From Anthostomella pinea (taxonomy: Eukaryota; Ascomycota; Sordariomycetes; Xylariales; Xylariaceae), in assembly GCA_963556695.1 (NCBI GenBank), contig CAUWAG010000006.1:3286001-3350000 (forward strand): a stretch of DNA of 64,000 nt, in the 5' to 3' direction. The translations under genes and the position numbers were made by a program. Under the pieces are notes generated by a model. That model had not been told where the DNA came from and searched no databases. It saw only the letters and a list, made by a program, of their open reading frames with translations. The number at the start of each line of letters is the position of its first letter. The stretch's first letter is position 1. Below are positions 1 to 11,087 of the stretch, piece by piece.

Positions 1-834
1 GTGCCACCGGAGCAGGAGGATGATATCACAGACCTGAAGCTTGCATACTACGAGCAGCAGATCACACTCGCGAAGCACGACGACAAGTACCTCGATGCGT
101 GCAAACACTACAGACAAGTGCTTGACACCGAAGCGGTGGAGGAAGATCCCTCAAAGCTTCAGCCGGTATGCGCGAAGGGATCTCATTTCTAATTGCATTG
201 CTAATAAATGGTACAGGTTCTTCAACGGATCATCTACTTCGTCATACTGTCACCCCACGACAACGAACAACATGATCTACTTCACCGCATCCACCGCGAC
301 ACGCGGAACTCCCAGGTCCCCGTCGATACTCAACTCCTCAAGCTATTTACAGTGCATGAGCTTATGCGATGGCCCGAGGTCGCTAAGATGTTCGGACCCC
401 ATATCTGCGGAACCGATGTGTTTGACGGCCAGCCCGGGCAGTCTGGAGACGAGAAGGCCCACCAGCGGTGGCAGGACCTGCGCAAGCGGGTCATTGAGCA
501 CAATGTCAGAGTCGTTGCGAAGTATTACACTCGCATCGGTATGAAGCGCTTGACACAACTGCTCGACCTGACGGAGGATGAGACCGAGAAGTACATCAGC
601 GAACTGGTCTGCTCTAAGACGGTCTTCGCTCGTATTGATCGGCCGGCGCGGGTTGTTGACTTTGCCAAGCCGAGAGATACGGACGACGTTCTGAACGAAT
701 GGAGCCACAACATGAAGAGCTTGCTTGGATTACTGGAGCGTGTTGATCATCTCATCACCAAGGAAGAGATGATGGCGCGGATCCAACCGGGGGCAAAGGG
801 TGGCAAGGACAAGAAGAGTAAGAAGAAGGCGTGA
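1..834 (+). CDS. rpn5: 26S proteasome regulatory subunit RPN5, 3' part
   Basis: C-terminal part of the non-ATPase lid subunit Rpn5/PSMD12, which scaffolds the 19S regulatory particle that feeds ubiquitinated proteins to the proteasome. The reading frame is already open at base 1, so the 5' end lies outside the window. One intron spans 166-216 (GTATGC donor, CTAAT branch site, ACAG acceptor) and joins ...KLQP to VLQRIIYFV.... The downstream exon carries the helical and winged-helix PCI region (LLKLFTVHELMRW, then RIGMKRLTQLLDLTEDETEKY), which mediates subunit contacts in lid, CSN and eIF3 complexes. It ends in the lysine-rich tail GGKDKKSKKKA. Identity rests on recognising the family, without an alignment. 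The next gene is convergent, with 247 bp between the stop codons. Confidence 0.93.
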
Positions 835-1081
835 ATCTCGTAGGAGATTAGGGTTGGGACGTAATGGCCTGGAGCTCGATGGCTGCAAGGACCGGCAAAT
901 ACGGGTTTGCATCACCAGGCATGCGATTGTACACTACTTAGATTAGGAGGCATATACTGCCCGTGTAAAACTGGATTGCCTTCTTCTATACTCTGACCCT
1001 GCTGTGATCGTCTAATCCGTGTATGTTGTGCAACAAAGCTCTAGTCATATATCGATGTAGCAACAAAATCTCACCTCTTCC

Positions 1082-2128
1082 TCACAAAGCCTCCGTAGCC
1101 CCATCATCCGCCTCCTCACACCGCTGCCTCACCCAGCCCGCCAGCGGCATGACCCAGTCCTTCGCCACCGGCACGTAGTGGCCCCCCGGATGCGTCAGCA
1201 CCATCGGGTCCCGACACCGCTCGACGAGCCCCTGGCTCCGGCTCTCCTCCACCACGCTGTCCAGACTGCCCAGGAAGTGCAGCGTCGGCGTCGAGATCTG
1301 GGGGTCGTACAGCCATTGGAGGTTTTCGGGTGGCGCGTAGAAACCGGAGTAGACTACGCAGAACTTTAGGGGCGCGTTGTTGTTGGCTTCGCGGAGGGCT
1401 TGTGCCCAGTTTTGGGCTGGGGTGGGTGATGATGGTGATGAGGCTGGCGGGTTGCGGACTGGATCCTGCTCCAGCGCCGCAGCCACCATGGCCGCGACAG
1501 CACCGCCCTGGCTGAACCCCATGACTCCGTCAATACCACCGCCAATCTCACGGATGGCATTCACGATGGTCTGCATGCCATCTTCCAAGCCGCGATAGTT
1601 CCCCGTGGCCTCGTCTTTGCGGAACCAGGCCCAGGCGTCGCTGTCCTCATGTTCATCTAGGGAGGTGGAGGAAGGGGTATAGCCGGGGATGTCGGAGGGG
1701 CGAAGACGGTGTGGCCCGGTTGGGTAGAGTAAGACGGGGTGCAGGTTTAGGGGGGCCGGTGAGAGGACTTTGAGCAGGAGTTTGGAAAGGGCTTTGGTTT
1801 TGGAGGAGAAGAGGGGGCCGGATTGGGTGTAGCCTGGGTATGTTAGCTTTTGTGGTGTGTATGTGTGGGTGTGGTATGTTTCATGTGTATGTGATGCGAG
1901 AAGGGGATATGGATGGATGAAGAGTCGGGGTGAGCTCTGACGGAATGACAGTGGTTGATGCCACTGTCGTAGACTCCGAGGCCGGGTATGGCTCGATATG
2001 TAAGGTAAGGGATCGGGCGTACCGTGAATCATGAGGATCTTCAGCTCCTTCTTGCCCTTGGGCACGTTGCTGGTCTTCTTATCCTGCGCCGGCTCATTTG
2101 CTGAGCTCAGCTGTCCGTTCGTCGACAT
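1082..2128 (-). CDS. FSH-family serine hydrolase (alpha/beta hydrolase)
   Basis: Two exons, 2128-2023 and 1833-1082, give a 285-residue protein. The intron 1834-2022 splits the diagnostic motif: exon 1 ends LKILMIHG and exon 2 resumes YTQSGPLFSSKTKAL, the typical start of Fsh1/OVCA2-type hydrolases. The nucleophile elbow is GFSQGGA; the acid is probably the Asp in LGSLDSVV and the base the His in PGGHYVP, so the triad looks complete. A Met lies 32 codons further upstream in the same frame, but family members start close to the LKILMLHG strand, so I chose 2128. The family includes Fsh1-3 and standalone hydrolases of polyketide pathways; the substrate here cannot be told. A polyketide role is unlikely because no biosynthetic genes are adjacent. 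Confidence 0.9.
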   Translation of the reverse strand: MSTNGQLSSANEPAQDKKTSNVPKGKKELKILMIHGTPDPLPYISSHTRPRSLRQWHQPLSFRQSSPRLFIHPYPLLASHTHETYHTHTYTPQKLTYPGYTQSGPLFSSKTKALSKLLLKVLSPAPLNLHPVLLYPTGPHRLRPSDIPGYTPSSTSLDEHEDSDAWAWFRKDEATGNYRGLEDGMQTIVNAIREIGGGIDGVMGFSQGGAVAAMVAAALEQDPVRNPPASSPSSPTPAQNWAQALREANNNAPLKFCVVYSGFYAPPENLQWLYDPQISTPTLHFLGSLDSVVEESRSQGLVERCRDPMVLTHPGGHYVPVAKDWVMPLAGWVRQRCEEADDGATEAL

Positions 2129-3401
2129 CACTAGTGAGTGGTTTGAACGGGCCCGTATATGACTGTGTATATGAGAAACGCAAAATGCTGAGAAACGATG
2201 GATTGACGATGTGAATAAAATCATGGAATGGGTTTATTGACTTGGGGGCGTGCGGTCTATGAGGATGTGAGGTGTTGACAGTGCCGAGGGCTTACGGGAT
2301 TTTGAGGTTGTTGATAGCCGGACGGGACCGATGTTCGCTCGGCTGATTATCTGCACTCCCCGGAGGTAGACGGGGACCGTTTCCAACTCCACAACGCCGC
2401 CAAAGGGCAAGCAAGTGTTGAAACAGAATTGATCGAACATATCTTTTTTTATCTTAGATTTGACTTTGTTCCATTTATTGGAGATATGTCCAACCCGTCT
2501 TGCAGGCCGGTAATTACACCGGCTGAGTCACACGCCGGGAGGGATATGAGATAAGATGAAAGACTGGCAGTTAGCTCCTGGCCATCCATTAAGATTCAAC
2601 GACTTCACGTATTGTCTCTATAGAGGTCATGAATGATTCCGTCTATACCGATATAATTTTCTTCCGCGAAGCGCAATCCTTGAGCTTCTGCCATTTTTAC
2701 GGAGGGATTCACGTACATGTTGCAACCCCCAACCGAATCCCTTTCCCTCCAAACGTAAGTACTGATAGGCTATAGACAGAGAGCCATTTGGTACATGCAA
2801 GCATATTGAAATAGTTATGATAGTCGTGCTTGCAACCCCCAGTGGGAAGAGTCTTCACTTTTCAAGTTGTTCAGACCAGCGCACAATGGCAGCAGATGGG
2901 AACGCAACTGTCCTTGATGTTTGGGACAAGAAGAATTACAAGGAGGATTTGGGCCACAGATATCAAAACTGTAGGCCTTAGGAAACCCCAAGAAGATACT
3001 TTAAGAGGCATACGACACTCCACAGTGGCTGATATCAAGAATCACGATAGCATTGCACCTACTTCAGCACGCAGCGATGATACATGGGATCGCACTCAGA
3101 TAGCAAGGATATGAACTGAGAAAGATATATCGGCTGGAGTAGGGCCTTGTTCGTGGCGCCACGGAAAATATACAGCTAGTGGGCTGAAGTTGACATCGTC
3201 ACGGAAATATCGCATGGCTCTTGAGGTACAAATGGGTATGCGTCGAACGCGGCTCTCAATTTGTCGCGATCTCCCAGTCTATGATACAGTCCTGCCTCGT
3301 CCGCGCTCGGGATCGCTTCGGCCGTCTATGATACGTTTCGCAGGACATTGTCGTTTTCGCACTTCCTATTCCGACGCTGTTGTCACTCCATCCAATCCAG
3401 C
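2129..3401. other. Intergenic, no gene seen
   Basis: About 1.3 kb between the hydrolase start and the ATP18 stop. It should hold the hydrolase promoter and the ATP18 3' end. Short open frames occur on both strands but none resembles a known protein or has a splice pattern. Confidence 0.6.
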
Positions 3402-3803
3402 TTAGTGACCAGCCTTGGCGTTCGGGTTGCGCGGGTCGTTCTTCCACTCGTCGGCTAAGTAAAGTGTCAATGGCCTGTGGTTGTCGTTGTGTCTCTGGTG
3501 TTCTGTTCGACACATGGGGTACGTACACTTCATCATGGATGTTTGCGCGGCGTTCACTCCGTATAGGATAACCAGACCTGCTCGTTCGTCAGAGGGCTGT
3601 CCATTTCGGCGCTGATGTCAGCGAGGAAGATGTGCGATATCGTACCGGCCGCGAAGAAGGGAGCCATGGGCTTCACTGTTGTCACCTCTTGTTAGCAGCC
3701 GTCGCACAACGGTTGAGACGGAGGCTCTTTTGGGGGGGGTCTCAATTGACGTACGGACTGGCGCCGGGAACTTCTTGAGGGGGGCAGCACCAAGCCAAGA
3801 CAT
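3402..3803 (-). CDS. atp18: ATP synthase subunit J/I (Atp18)
   Basis: A 60-residue membrane-stalk subunit of mitochondrial F1Fo-ATP synthase, encoded in four tiny exons: 3803-3755, 3675-3646, 3577-3527 and 3454-3402. All junctions are GT-AG and the phases agree. The product starts MSWLGAAPLKKFPAPVLKPM, has one membrane span (FFAAGLVILYGVNAAQTSMM) and ends SDEWKNDPRNPNAKAGH, which is the classic Atp18 C-terminus. Length matches yeast Atp18 (59 residues). Exon 2 is only 30 nt, so automatic annotation may miss or fuse it. Reading through intron 2 stays open for a while and then hits a stop, which supports splicing. It is divergent from the NIPSNAP gene at 4754. Confidence 0.92.
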
Positions 3804-4753
3804 CTTGACGGATTTGTTCGGAGGCGTTTGGGTGGTTTAGAGGGAGCGATTGTTGCGGTTGATCTCAGGCCAAGACTGTCGTCGTGGTCTAAGGCGAGTG
3901 GTTTTCAAAGGTCCTTGCTGGAGCTATGTCTCTCTGCTAGCGGCTGAGAGTGGTGGCTAAGCTATTGTGGCTTGACTGAGAGTAGATGTGTTGTGTGGCT
4001 TGTGAGCTGTGTCAGTCCGGAACCCGGCGTAAGTGTAGCACCGGATATAGCACCAGATGTACCTAGGTACCTGCCCAGTGAAGCCCCGGCCCCGGGGGCC
4101 CGATGGGTGCATGAGGTCCCCTGATGTGACCCGGAATGGGCAAAGCTGAAGTCCGCGGGCCCACCCTCTGGTGATTGATGTCATCCTCCAAGGGCTTGGA
4201 GGCGGCAGCTCAGCTGTCTGCTGTCCCCTTCAAGCAACGGCAAGCGACGTTAAAACCTGGGAGATAAACAGCTCGAACTCACACCTCCAAACACTGAAGC
4301 TTCCAGCATATTGAATGCGGGGGGATACAACCGAATAAATTGAGCCAATTATCGTCGATACTGCCCGCCATCACGCCGAATTGCTTCTCGGCTGTCAGCC
4401 TGTCAACCTGCCAATTCGATCAACTGCCTTGCGGGATCTCCATTTCTGCGTTGTGAACTCAGGTCTCTTCCCCGCGATAAAGCCCGCAGCTGCATCAGCC
4501 CCCCTTGCACAGGACCTGCACCACAGGCAATCAGCGTCTTCACTTCACCACAGCCATCCTTGCTTTGGCATTCCTCCGCACACCTTCTGGTACACTGTAC
4601 CTACACACTGCCCGCAATCCTGCAGTTAGGTGCTGAAGACAACAACTGTCACCCTCTGCCTTCAGCTGTCCCCCTTGTTTACGAGGGAATTGAACACACA
4701 TTCCTCTCCCCAAGTCTCTCTCCCCAAGCCGCGCACATCAACCACTCCCCATC
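3804..4753. promoter_or_regulatory. Shared divergent promoter region of atp18 and the NIPSNAP gene
   Basis: 950 bp separate the start codons of two divergent genes for mitochondrial proteins. A CCAAT box lies at 4345-4349 (plus orientation), a candidate site for the fungal HAP complex that controls respiratory genes. The part next to the plus-strand gene (about 4480-4750) is rich in C and T, as is usual for fungal leaders. No coding sequence is supported here. Confidence 0.45.
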
Positions 4754-5913
4754 ATGTTGACCCGACGCATTGCACGAGCAGCGACAGCAGCTCCGCGCTC
4801 CTTGCGAGCGTTGAGCTCGACTGCTGCTCAGCAACGTGCCCCCTCCATCGCCGACGTCACACCTGCGGGTGTCGACTCGTTCAACGCAAAGCAGAAGGAG
4901 TTCCGCGAGCAGACGATCAGGGCGCAACAGGAGCGAGAAGCAAGTAGGTCCTCTTCAGCCAAATCCAAATCCTCTACTTCCTCCGGTGCCTCTCCCAACG
5001 ACTCCGGTTCCGGTGAGGGCCTCGGCTCATTGACGTCTTCTGCAGGACGAAAGGCCGAAGCCGAAGCGGCCAAGGGCAAAGAAGGAGCTGACCATCCCGA
5101 CGGACTGCTGTCGCGCGTCATTTATGGCACCAAGGAAGGCCGCGAGATGGATGCCCAGCTCGAGGCGAGCTTCTCGGCCGTCCTGGCTCGCGGCAAGTAC
5201 GTCCACTCTATCGTGTTCCACCAGGTCTACCCCGACAAGGTGGAGGAGTACATGGAGCTGGTGGGCAACTGGTATCCGAAGATGGCTTCCATGGAGGAGA
5301 ATAAGGTTCACCTCGTGGGAAGCTGGCGAACAGAGGTTGGCGATTGTGACACATTCGGTGAGTTACTGCGTAACTGGACCCCTTAACATTCGCAGCGAGC
5401 GCAAACTGACGCCAGTCCACCCACCCAGTTCACATCTGGGAATACCAGCGCTACCAAGGATACCACCAGTCCCTGCACTCCATCTCGAGACACCCCGACT
5501 TCCCCGAGTTCGACAGGAAGCTCAAGACCCTGATCAAGTCTAAGAACACGTCCATCATGCAGGAGTTTTCCTTCTGGCCCACCACCGCGCCCCGCCAGCT
5601 CGGCGGCGTCTTCGAGCTGCGCTCCTACACCCTCCACCCCGGCAATCTCCTCGAGTGGGAGACCCACTGGCGACGCGGTCTGAAGGCGCGACGTGAGGTC
5701 ATGGAAGGTGTCGGAGCCTGGTTCGTGCAGATCGGCGACCTGAACACCGTCCACCACCTCTGGCAGTTTGCCGACTTGGAGGAGCGAAAGGTCCGCCGAG
5801 AGGAGAGCTGGAAGCAGGAGGGCTGGGCCGAGACGGTGCACAAGACCGTCCCGCTCATCCAGTCCATGAAGTCCAGGGTTCTGGTCCCGATGCCATGGTC
5901 TCCCGTGGCTTAA
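4754..5913 (+). CDS. NIPSNAP-family mitochondrial protein
   Basis: Three exons, 4754-4943, 5046-5357 and 5429-5913, encode 328 residues. The first 25 residues (MLTRRIARAATAAPRSLRA...) are rich in Arg and Ala with no acidic residue, a likely mitochondrial presequence. Two NIPSNAP modules follow: YVHSIVFHQVYPDKVEEYM in exon 2 continuing to VHIWEYQRYQGYQ in exon 3, then FELRSYTLHPGNLLEWE with VHHLWQFADLEERKVRR. In animals NIPSNAP proteins sit in mitochondria and act in mitophagy signalling; the fungal role is not established. Intron 1 (4944-5045) is 102 nt, a multiple of three without stop codons, so its retention would insert a Ser/Gly-rich stretch of 34 residues. The divergent neighbour is atp18. 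Confidence 0.9.
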
Positions 5914-6751
5914 GCTTAAGCTCATGGGTGGAAATCATTGTTTGCAGCTTGTTTGCGGTTCGGAGTGCGGTTAGCACAGGGACAACCTACCGTTTGGGTT
6001 TAACGGTTTGATGGTCAAGATTGGAGTTCTGAGGGCGAACTGTACCCGTCAATGGATGATGGATGGCTTTGCTGATGATGAGACTGGGAATGGTCTGGAA
6101 AGAAGGAAGTTCTGAGCAAGGAAAGGGAACAATTATTGTGTACACTATCGAGAGTCGAGGACTTTTGCGCCTCGCGAGGTTTGCAGGGTCCAGAGACCAC
6201 TACTTTGCGCGAGCCTCCCTATCGTCGGGGAATGACAGATACCAAAAGAGAAAACAATTCGGCCCAGAAAGCAGGATTGCACATCACTTAAGGGGTACAC
6301 TCAGCCCTCGTAAGTCTCCGTACGCACCATCCATGTTGGGAGGATTCCAGATCACACATCAAATGGAAATTTGGAAATACTGTAATAAGCAGACTGGACA
6401 GGAATAAGCAACTTTGGTTTAGTACAATATGCCACTACTAATGCTTATTCCATGGTGCTTATTCCGGATCGATAAATGTACCGTCCAAACGTTTGCTGGA
6501 CGGGTGGGTGGTGTACGGAGACTTATGAGGGCTCGGTGTACCTACCAGTGATACTGTTTAAGTAGGTACTGTGTTTCCAGTTGAAGCCGAGTCATTGGCA
6601 AGCGGCATTTCCCAGGTATCATAATGCTTTCTATAACAAAACTGCCATAACGAATCCTCCGCAACTCCATTTCGAATGTTTCGAGCCCGACCAAATGCAA
6701 ACGCATACTACTGCGCAAAAGCCCTCCAGCTCTTTCAGCGCCCCCTATCAG
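5914..6751. other. Intergenic, no gene seen
   Basis: This 838-bp stretch separates convergent genes (NIPSNAP and Rogdi-like) and must hold both 3' untranslated regions. No recognisable coding or RNA feature. Confidence 0.6.
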
Positions 6752-8043
6752 TCAGTCCTCGGTCCACACCTCCCCCATAACAGCAGCCAAGTTCCGCCTG
6801 GCCAGATTCAGGGTATTCGCCAGCGCACCCAGCTTGGCCGACATGGACAAGAGGCTCGGATCCGCACTCTCGACCCTGACCTTCTCGCGCACAAAGACCT
6901 CGACCTCGTCGGCGCCCTTTTTGGCGGTGGCATCTTCGAATCCTACTCCCCCAGTCTTGTTGGCGTCTGATGGACTGACGGGATTCCTCACGCCGCCGGC
7001 GCCGCCCGCGGCGTCCTCGACGTGCGTGCTCTCGTCGCAGCAGTACCCGAACACGCGATCCGCCTCGTCGTGCTCGAGGCGCCTCGCCGTGCCGATCGCG
7101 AAGGCGAGCTTGGCGCCGAGGTTCATCGGCGCGTCGGCGGGTTCGAGCGCGCGCAGGTAGAGGACTAGGCTGGCGTCTTGGATCGTGAGGTAGAAGGACA
7201 GGTTGCGGCTCGTGGGCGGCAGGAAGTGCGACAGCGAGACTGAGGTGCGTGTCCAGCCTGTCGGGTCCGTGGCGCGGGGGATGGTGGGGGTATTGGTTGG
7301 CGAGTGGGAGGACGAGGAAGAGGAGGATGGGCGCGATCGGGAGGAGGATGGGGTTCGGCGGGTCTCCGGGATGCTGGGCGGGCCCTTGATGATGGCGGAC
7401 GCCTCGGCGAGGTGCTGCGCCAGCAGGCGGAGCTGCGTCGACAGGAAGGACGCCGTCCAGGCGGCGGGGCCCTCGGACACGCACAGCGCGACCAGGTCGA
7501 CGGCCTCGGTGAGGAGTGTGTTCAGCGTCGCGAGCGCGGGCAGGTGGATGGGCCGCGAAGGGTCGATGGCCATGGTCTGCGGCGGCAGGGTGCGCAGCTT
7601 CAGGTGCACGGTGCCCTTCACTATGCGGGTGCCGACGCGCGTGACGTGGCCCTTGACCGCCTCGTTGTTGCGGGTCGAGAGCACGAGCGTGCTGCCCGGG
7701 TCGATGGGCGCGAGGAGCGCGTAGCTGTCCTCTAGGCCGTGCTTGAGCGACTTGAGGGTCTCGTGGAGGGTCGCGAGGAGCCAGGTGAGCTCGCGGTCCT
7801 GTGGGGGTTGTGAGTGTCGGTGTAAGGGCAAGCTGGGGGTCGGGCAGGGTGGTGGGTATGGGGATTGCAACAGGACGTAGTCGTCGTGGAGGAGCATGGT
7901 GGCAGCGAGTACAGGGAGCTTGGGCATGTGACGATGGCGGGACTCGGTCAAGAACAGGAGGTTTGGGAGCTGCATACCTGGGTGGCATCTTCCTCGATTT
8001 TAAGCTGGTCCGGCGCAATTGAAGGCCAGATCTCAACAGACAT
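6752..8043 (-). CDS. Rogdi/Rav2-like RAVE complex subunit
   Basis: Two exons, 8043-7978 and 7798-6752, give 370 residues. Exon 1 encodes MSVEIWPSIAPDQLKIEEDA and the intron 7799-7977 removes a stretch that is open but Pro/His-rich. The product has the Rogdi leucine-zipper family layout: an N-terminal helix (RELTWLLATLHETLKSLKHG), a beta segment (TLVLSTRNNEAVKGHVTRVG, VHLKLRTLP), long helices, and a conserved tail (KLAFAIGTARRLEHDEADRV ... REKVRVESADPSLLSMSAKL). Rogdi/Rav2 belongs to the RAVE complex, which promotes reassembly of the V-ATPase on vacuoles. A Ser-rich linker and an Ala/Gly-rich insert sit between conserved blocks. It shares a 456-bp promoter with divergent POP7. Confidence 0.85.
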
Positions 8044-8499
8044 CGTGGTGTATCGTTCTCGCTGTCTGGCTGGCACAGGCAGCCATGTCTTAGCGGGCCA
8101 TTGGACAGTGGCGATGGTGTTGAAGCCGGCGCGATGTCGCATCAAGCTGGCAGTTGGGAGTTGGGAGGTGTGGGGAGCTTCGCCGGGGCACAGGGGCAGA
8201 CACCTGTGCTTACTCAACGGGGTGAGCGGTTAGGGCAGCTAAGCTGCAAGAGTACTAGCGCCGAGGAGCTAATCAACCTGCAGCCCTGCAGACGGGACCC
8301 CACCTGCCCAAATTAATAGTGGGCGGAAAGCTTCAAACTAAATTCTTTAATCGATTCCCTCAATGCGCTTTTCGACACCGCCAGCGCCTACTGAATTGAC
8401 ATGACGACAGAGCTATTGGAGTCTGTACACCTCTTCTGTCTACCTGGTGGATGACCCAGGGTCTGATAGTGTTCGCATTCTTCTTCAACACCTGCCATA
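8044..8499. promoter_or_regulatory. Bidirectional promoter between the Rogdi-like gene and pop7
   Basis: 456 bp between two divergent start codons. No coding sequence is supported, so it must contain both promoters and leaders. I could not single out a TATA or CCAAT element with confidence. Confidence 0.4.
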
Positions 8500-9143
8500 A
8501 TGTCCGCTGAGACAGGCAACCCATCGGCGGAGCTTCCACAGCTGCCTGAAGGCAACAGCAATGTACACAAGCTGCCACCTGTACCGAAAGGTAATGACTC
8601 TTCACCGCATGCCCGACGCAATCTGTCACTAAGCAACGTCCACCAGGCGCGACAGTCCGCCGACGCTCCGTACCAGCTCGGACCGCATCCACCCGCTCCA
8701 CGAACCGCATCTACGTGACGCCCAAGACGCCCTTCCGCTCCGTCAGCAGCCGCGTGCGCAAGCAGCTCGACAAGTACCTGCAGCAGGCCTCGAACGACGT
8801 GCGCTCGTCCGCAAACTACCTCGCCAGAAAAAAAGACGCATCGCTCAAGGAGCGCGTGCACCGGATCCAGGCCGTGTCTCGGAGGGGCAACGGCGGCGGC
8901 GGGCTGACGGACCTCGAGGACGCGGGCGAGGTGCTGGTGTGCGGGACGGGACGCGCCATCCAGAAGGTCGTCGAGGTCGCGCTGTTCTTCCAGAAGCAGC
9001 CGGATTGCATCGTGCAGCTTCGCACGGGCAGCGTGGGGGCCGTGGACGATGTCGTCGTGGAGGGCGAGGAGCAGTGGGGAGCCGAGGGCGAGCAGAGGGC
9101 TAGGATGATGAGTTCTCTGGAGGTGTCTATCAAACTCCGTTGA
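8500..9143 (+). CDS. pop7: Ribonuclease P/MRP subunit Pop7 (Rpp20)
   Basis: Two exons, 8500-8590 and 8647-9143, encode 195 residues. The intron 8591-8646 has a GTAATG donor and CCAG acceptor and joins KLPPVPKG to the basic stretch ATVRRRSVPART. The core RIYVTPKTPFRSVSSRV plus VLVCGTGRAIQKVVEVALFF is the Alba-fold Rpp20/Pop7 signature; the GTGRAIQK loop is the RNA-contacting turn of Alba proteins. Pop7 pairs with Pop6 to bind the P3 domain of RNase P and RNase MRP RNA, acting in tRNA and rRNA processing in the nucleus. The Gly-rich loop (RRGNGGGGLTD) and acidic insert near the end are typical embellishments in filamentous fungi. Confidence 0.88.
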
Positions 9144-9510
9144 GGACTAAACCACTGCAACAAGAGATTGTATTTTCAGCAACCAGACTTCGTTGTGAAA
9201 CCCCTGTTCGCCAAGCAAATCTTGAAATCCGTACACTTTGGTATTTCGGTGTGGTGCCGTGCCCGTCAGAGCCGGAAAACAAGTGGCTTGGATGGTATGC
9301 GCTCCGTAGACCGGAGACGGCTCCTCGGAATACGACGGCTAGTCCCCCGAAACACTGGGTCCAATCGGAACGAATGAGGGCTACCATCGACTAGAACATA
9401 CTCATATCTATAGTGATATACACCAAGGGAATCTCAGAGGATCTAAATTCATCAGAACTCAAGTCCTCGAGTCCATGAAGCCGTGACCAGCATTAAATAG
9501 ACCAATCAAC

Positions 9511-11087
9511 ATGGCTTCCACTGGCAATGCCTCCTACATCATAGTAGGAGCCGGCGTATTCGGGACACCGACCGCGCTGCACCTCATCACCAAGTATCCC
9601 AACGCCAGCATAGCCCTAGTCGACCGCCACGCCCCCGACGCACCAACGCGCGTGGCAGCATCATGGGACTGAAACAAAGTCGTCCGGGCCGACTACCGGG
9701 ACCTGCTGTACTGCCGCATGACCCTAGAAGCGCAGGACATATGGCGGACCGATCCGCTGTGGAAGACCTTCTACCACGAGAGCGGCATCTACTGGATCAG
9801 CCGGAGCGGGTTTGCGAAGCAGGTCATCGACAATTTCAAGCAGCTAGGCCGCACGGCTGAGGTGTATTCCCTGCCTGTCGCGGAAGCTCGCAAGTTGTAT
9901 GGGGGGCTGTTCGACGAGGCGGATTACACGGGTGTTAAGCATGTCCTGATCAACAAGACTAGCGGGTGGGCGGACGCCAAGAGCGCCCTGCAGGCCGTGA
10001 TTGAAGAGGCGGTGCGGCTCGGCGTCAAGTACGTGACGGCCGAGGCGGACAAGCTGGAGTTTGATGAGGAGGGGGGTGGTGCTTGTACGGGTATACGCAC
10101 CAGCACGGGGCGAAGCTTGACGGCTACGCATACGATCCTTTCGACGGGGGCTTTCACGCCGAAGCTCCTGGAGAAGACGGCTGATGCCACGGGTCGAGAT
10201 GCGTTCAGAGCTGGGGATCGGATCGTCGCTGCGGGGGTGACTACGGGACTGGCGACGCTGGATGAGGAGACGGCGAGGGTGTTTGCGAGTATGCCGGTTT
10301 GTATCCAGGAGAACCCGCCGGAGCGAGGTATGGCTACTTCTTCTTTTTTGTCACCTCCAGGTGTGGTCTCGGGGTTTGCACGGTAGTCCGTGGAAGCCTA
10401 CACTCATCCCCCCATACAGACGTTTCTCCCCCATCATCGTCATCAGTCTCTCATACCCCTAGAGCAACTAACTGTCTTCCACTCACTCACACATTTTCAT
10501 TTTCCAGGCGCAAGCAACGGAACCCTACCGTTGAACAAAGACAGGCAGTTGAAATGGTGGGGCCAATACATATTCAGGAACACGCAGGAGACGCCAGCCG
10601 GACGCCAGATCTCAGCGCCGCCCCCGGATCCTGACTACGCACAATGGGACGTCCCCGACGTTCTGAAGAAGGACGTCGGCTTCGCCAACCGAGTGACGTT
10701 TGGCAAGCGCGGCGCGGCGTAGAAGATGGAGTCGCATCGCATATGCTGGTGAGTTTCTACTTTGCCCTTGCTCGCTGTACAAGTCAAGTTCAGCCTAGGT
10801 AAGGTAAGTAAGAAGATATTGACCTGCGCGAAAGGGACGCCGTCACGCCAAGCGAGGACTTCATCATTTCGCCACACCCGGCGGCGTCCGGAGGAGGCCT
10901 CTACGTGGCGACGTGCGGCTCGTTCCACGGGTGGAAGTTCTTCCCTGTCATTGGCGACTATGTCGTGCGCATGCTGGAGGGCGAGCTGGAGGCTGATCTC
11001 GTGGAGAGGTGGGCTTGGGATCGTGCGTTGCCGGATCCGAGGGGGAATGTGGTCTGGCCGAGGAAGGAGTTGAAGGACTTGCAGTGA
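9511..11087 (+). pseudogene. FAD-dependent amino-acid/amine oxidase (sarcosine/amadoriase type), two nonsense codons
   Basis: Three exons (9511-10327, 10508-10748, 10835-11087) would encode about 436 residues of the DAO/MSOX family, flavoenzymes that oxidise secondary amines such as fructosyl amino acids, sarcosine or saccharopine. The Rossmann motif YIIVGAGVFGTPTALHL is near the start, and late blocks (HRICWDAVTPSEDF, ISPHP, GSFHGWKFFPVIGDYV) are intact. Two in-frame stops interrupt it: TGA at 9670-9672 in the block ASWD-stop-NKVVRADY, and TAG at 10720-10722 just before KMESHRICW. At both places relatives usually have Trp (TGG), so each is a one-base change. Splice sites and frame are otherwise preserved, implying recent loss. 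Sequencing error is possible but two independent errors in Trp codons seem unlikely. Confidence 0.8.

Noticed and set aside
6735..8036. 433-codon minus-strand frame parallel to the Rogdi-like gene
   Set aside because: Very Arg/Pro/His-rich; it is the other frame of a GC-rich gene and has no protein pattern.
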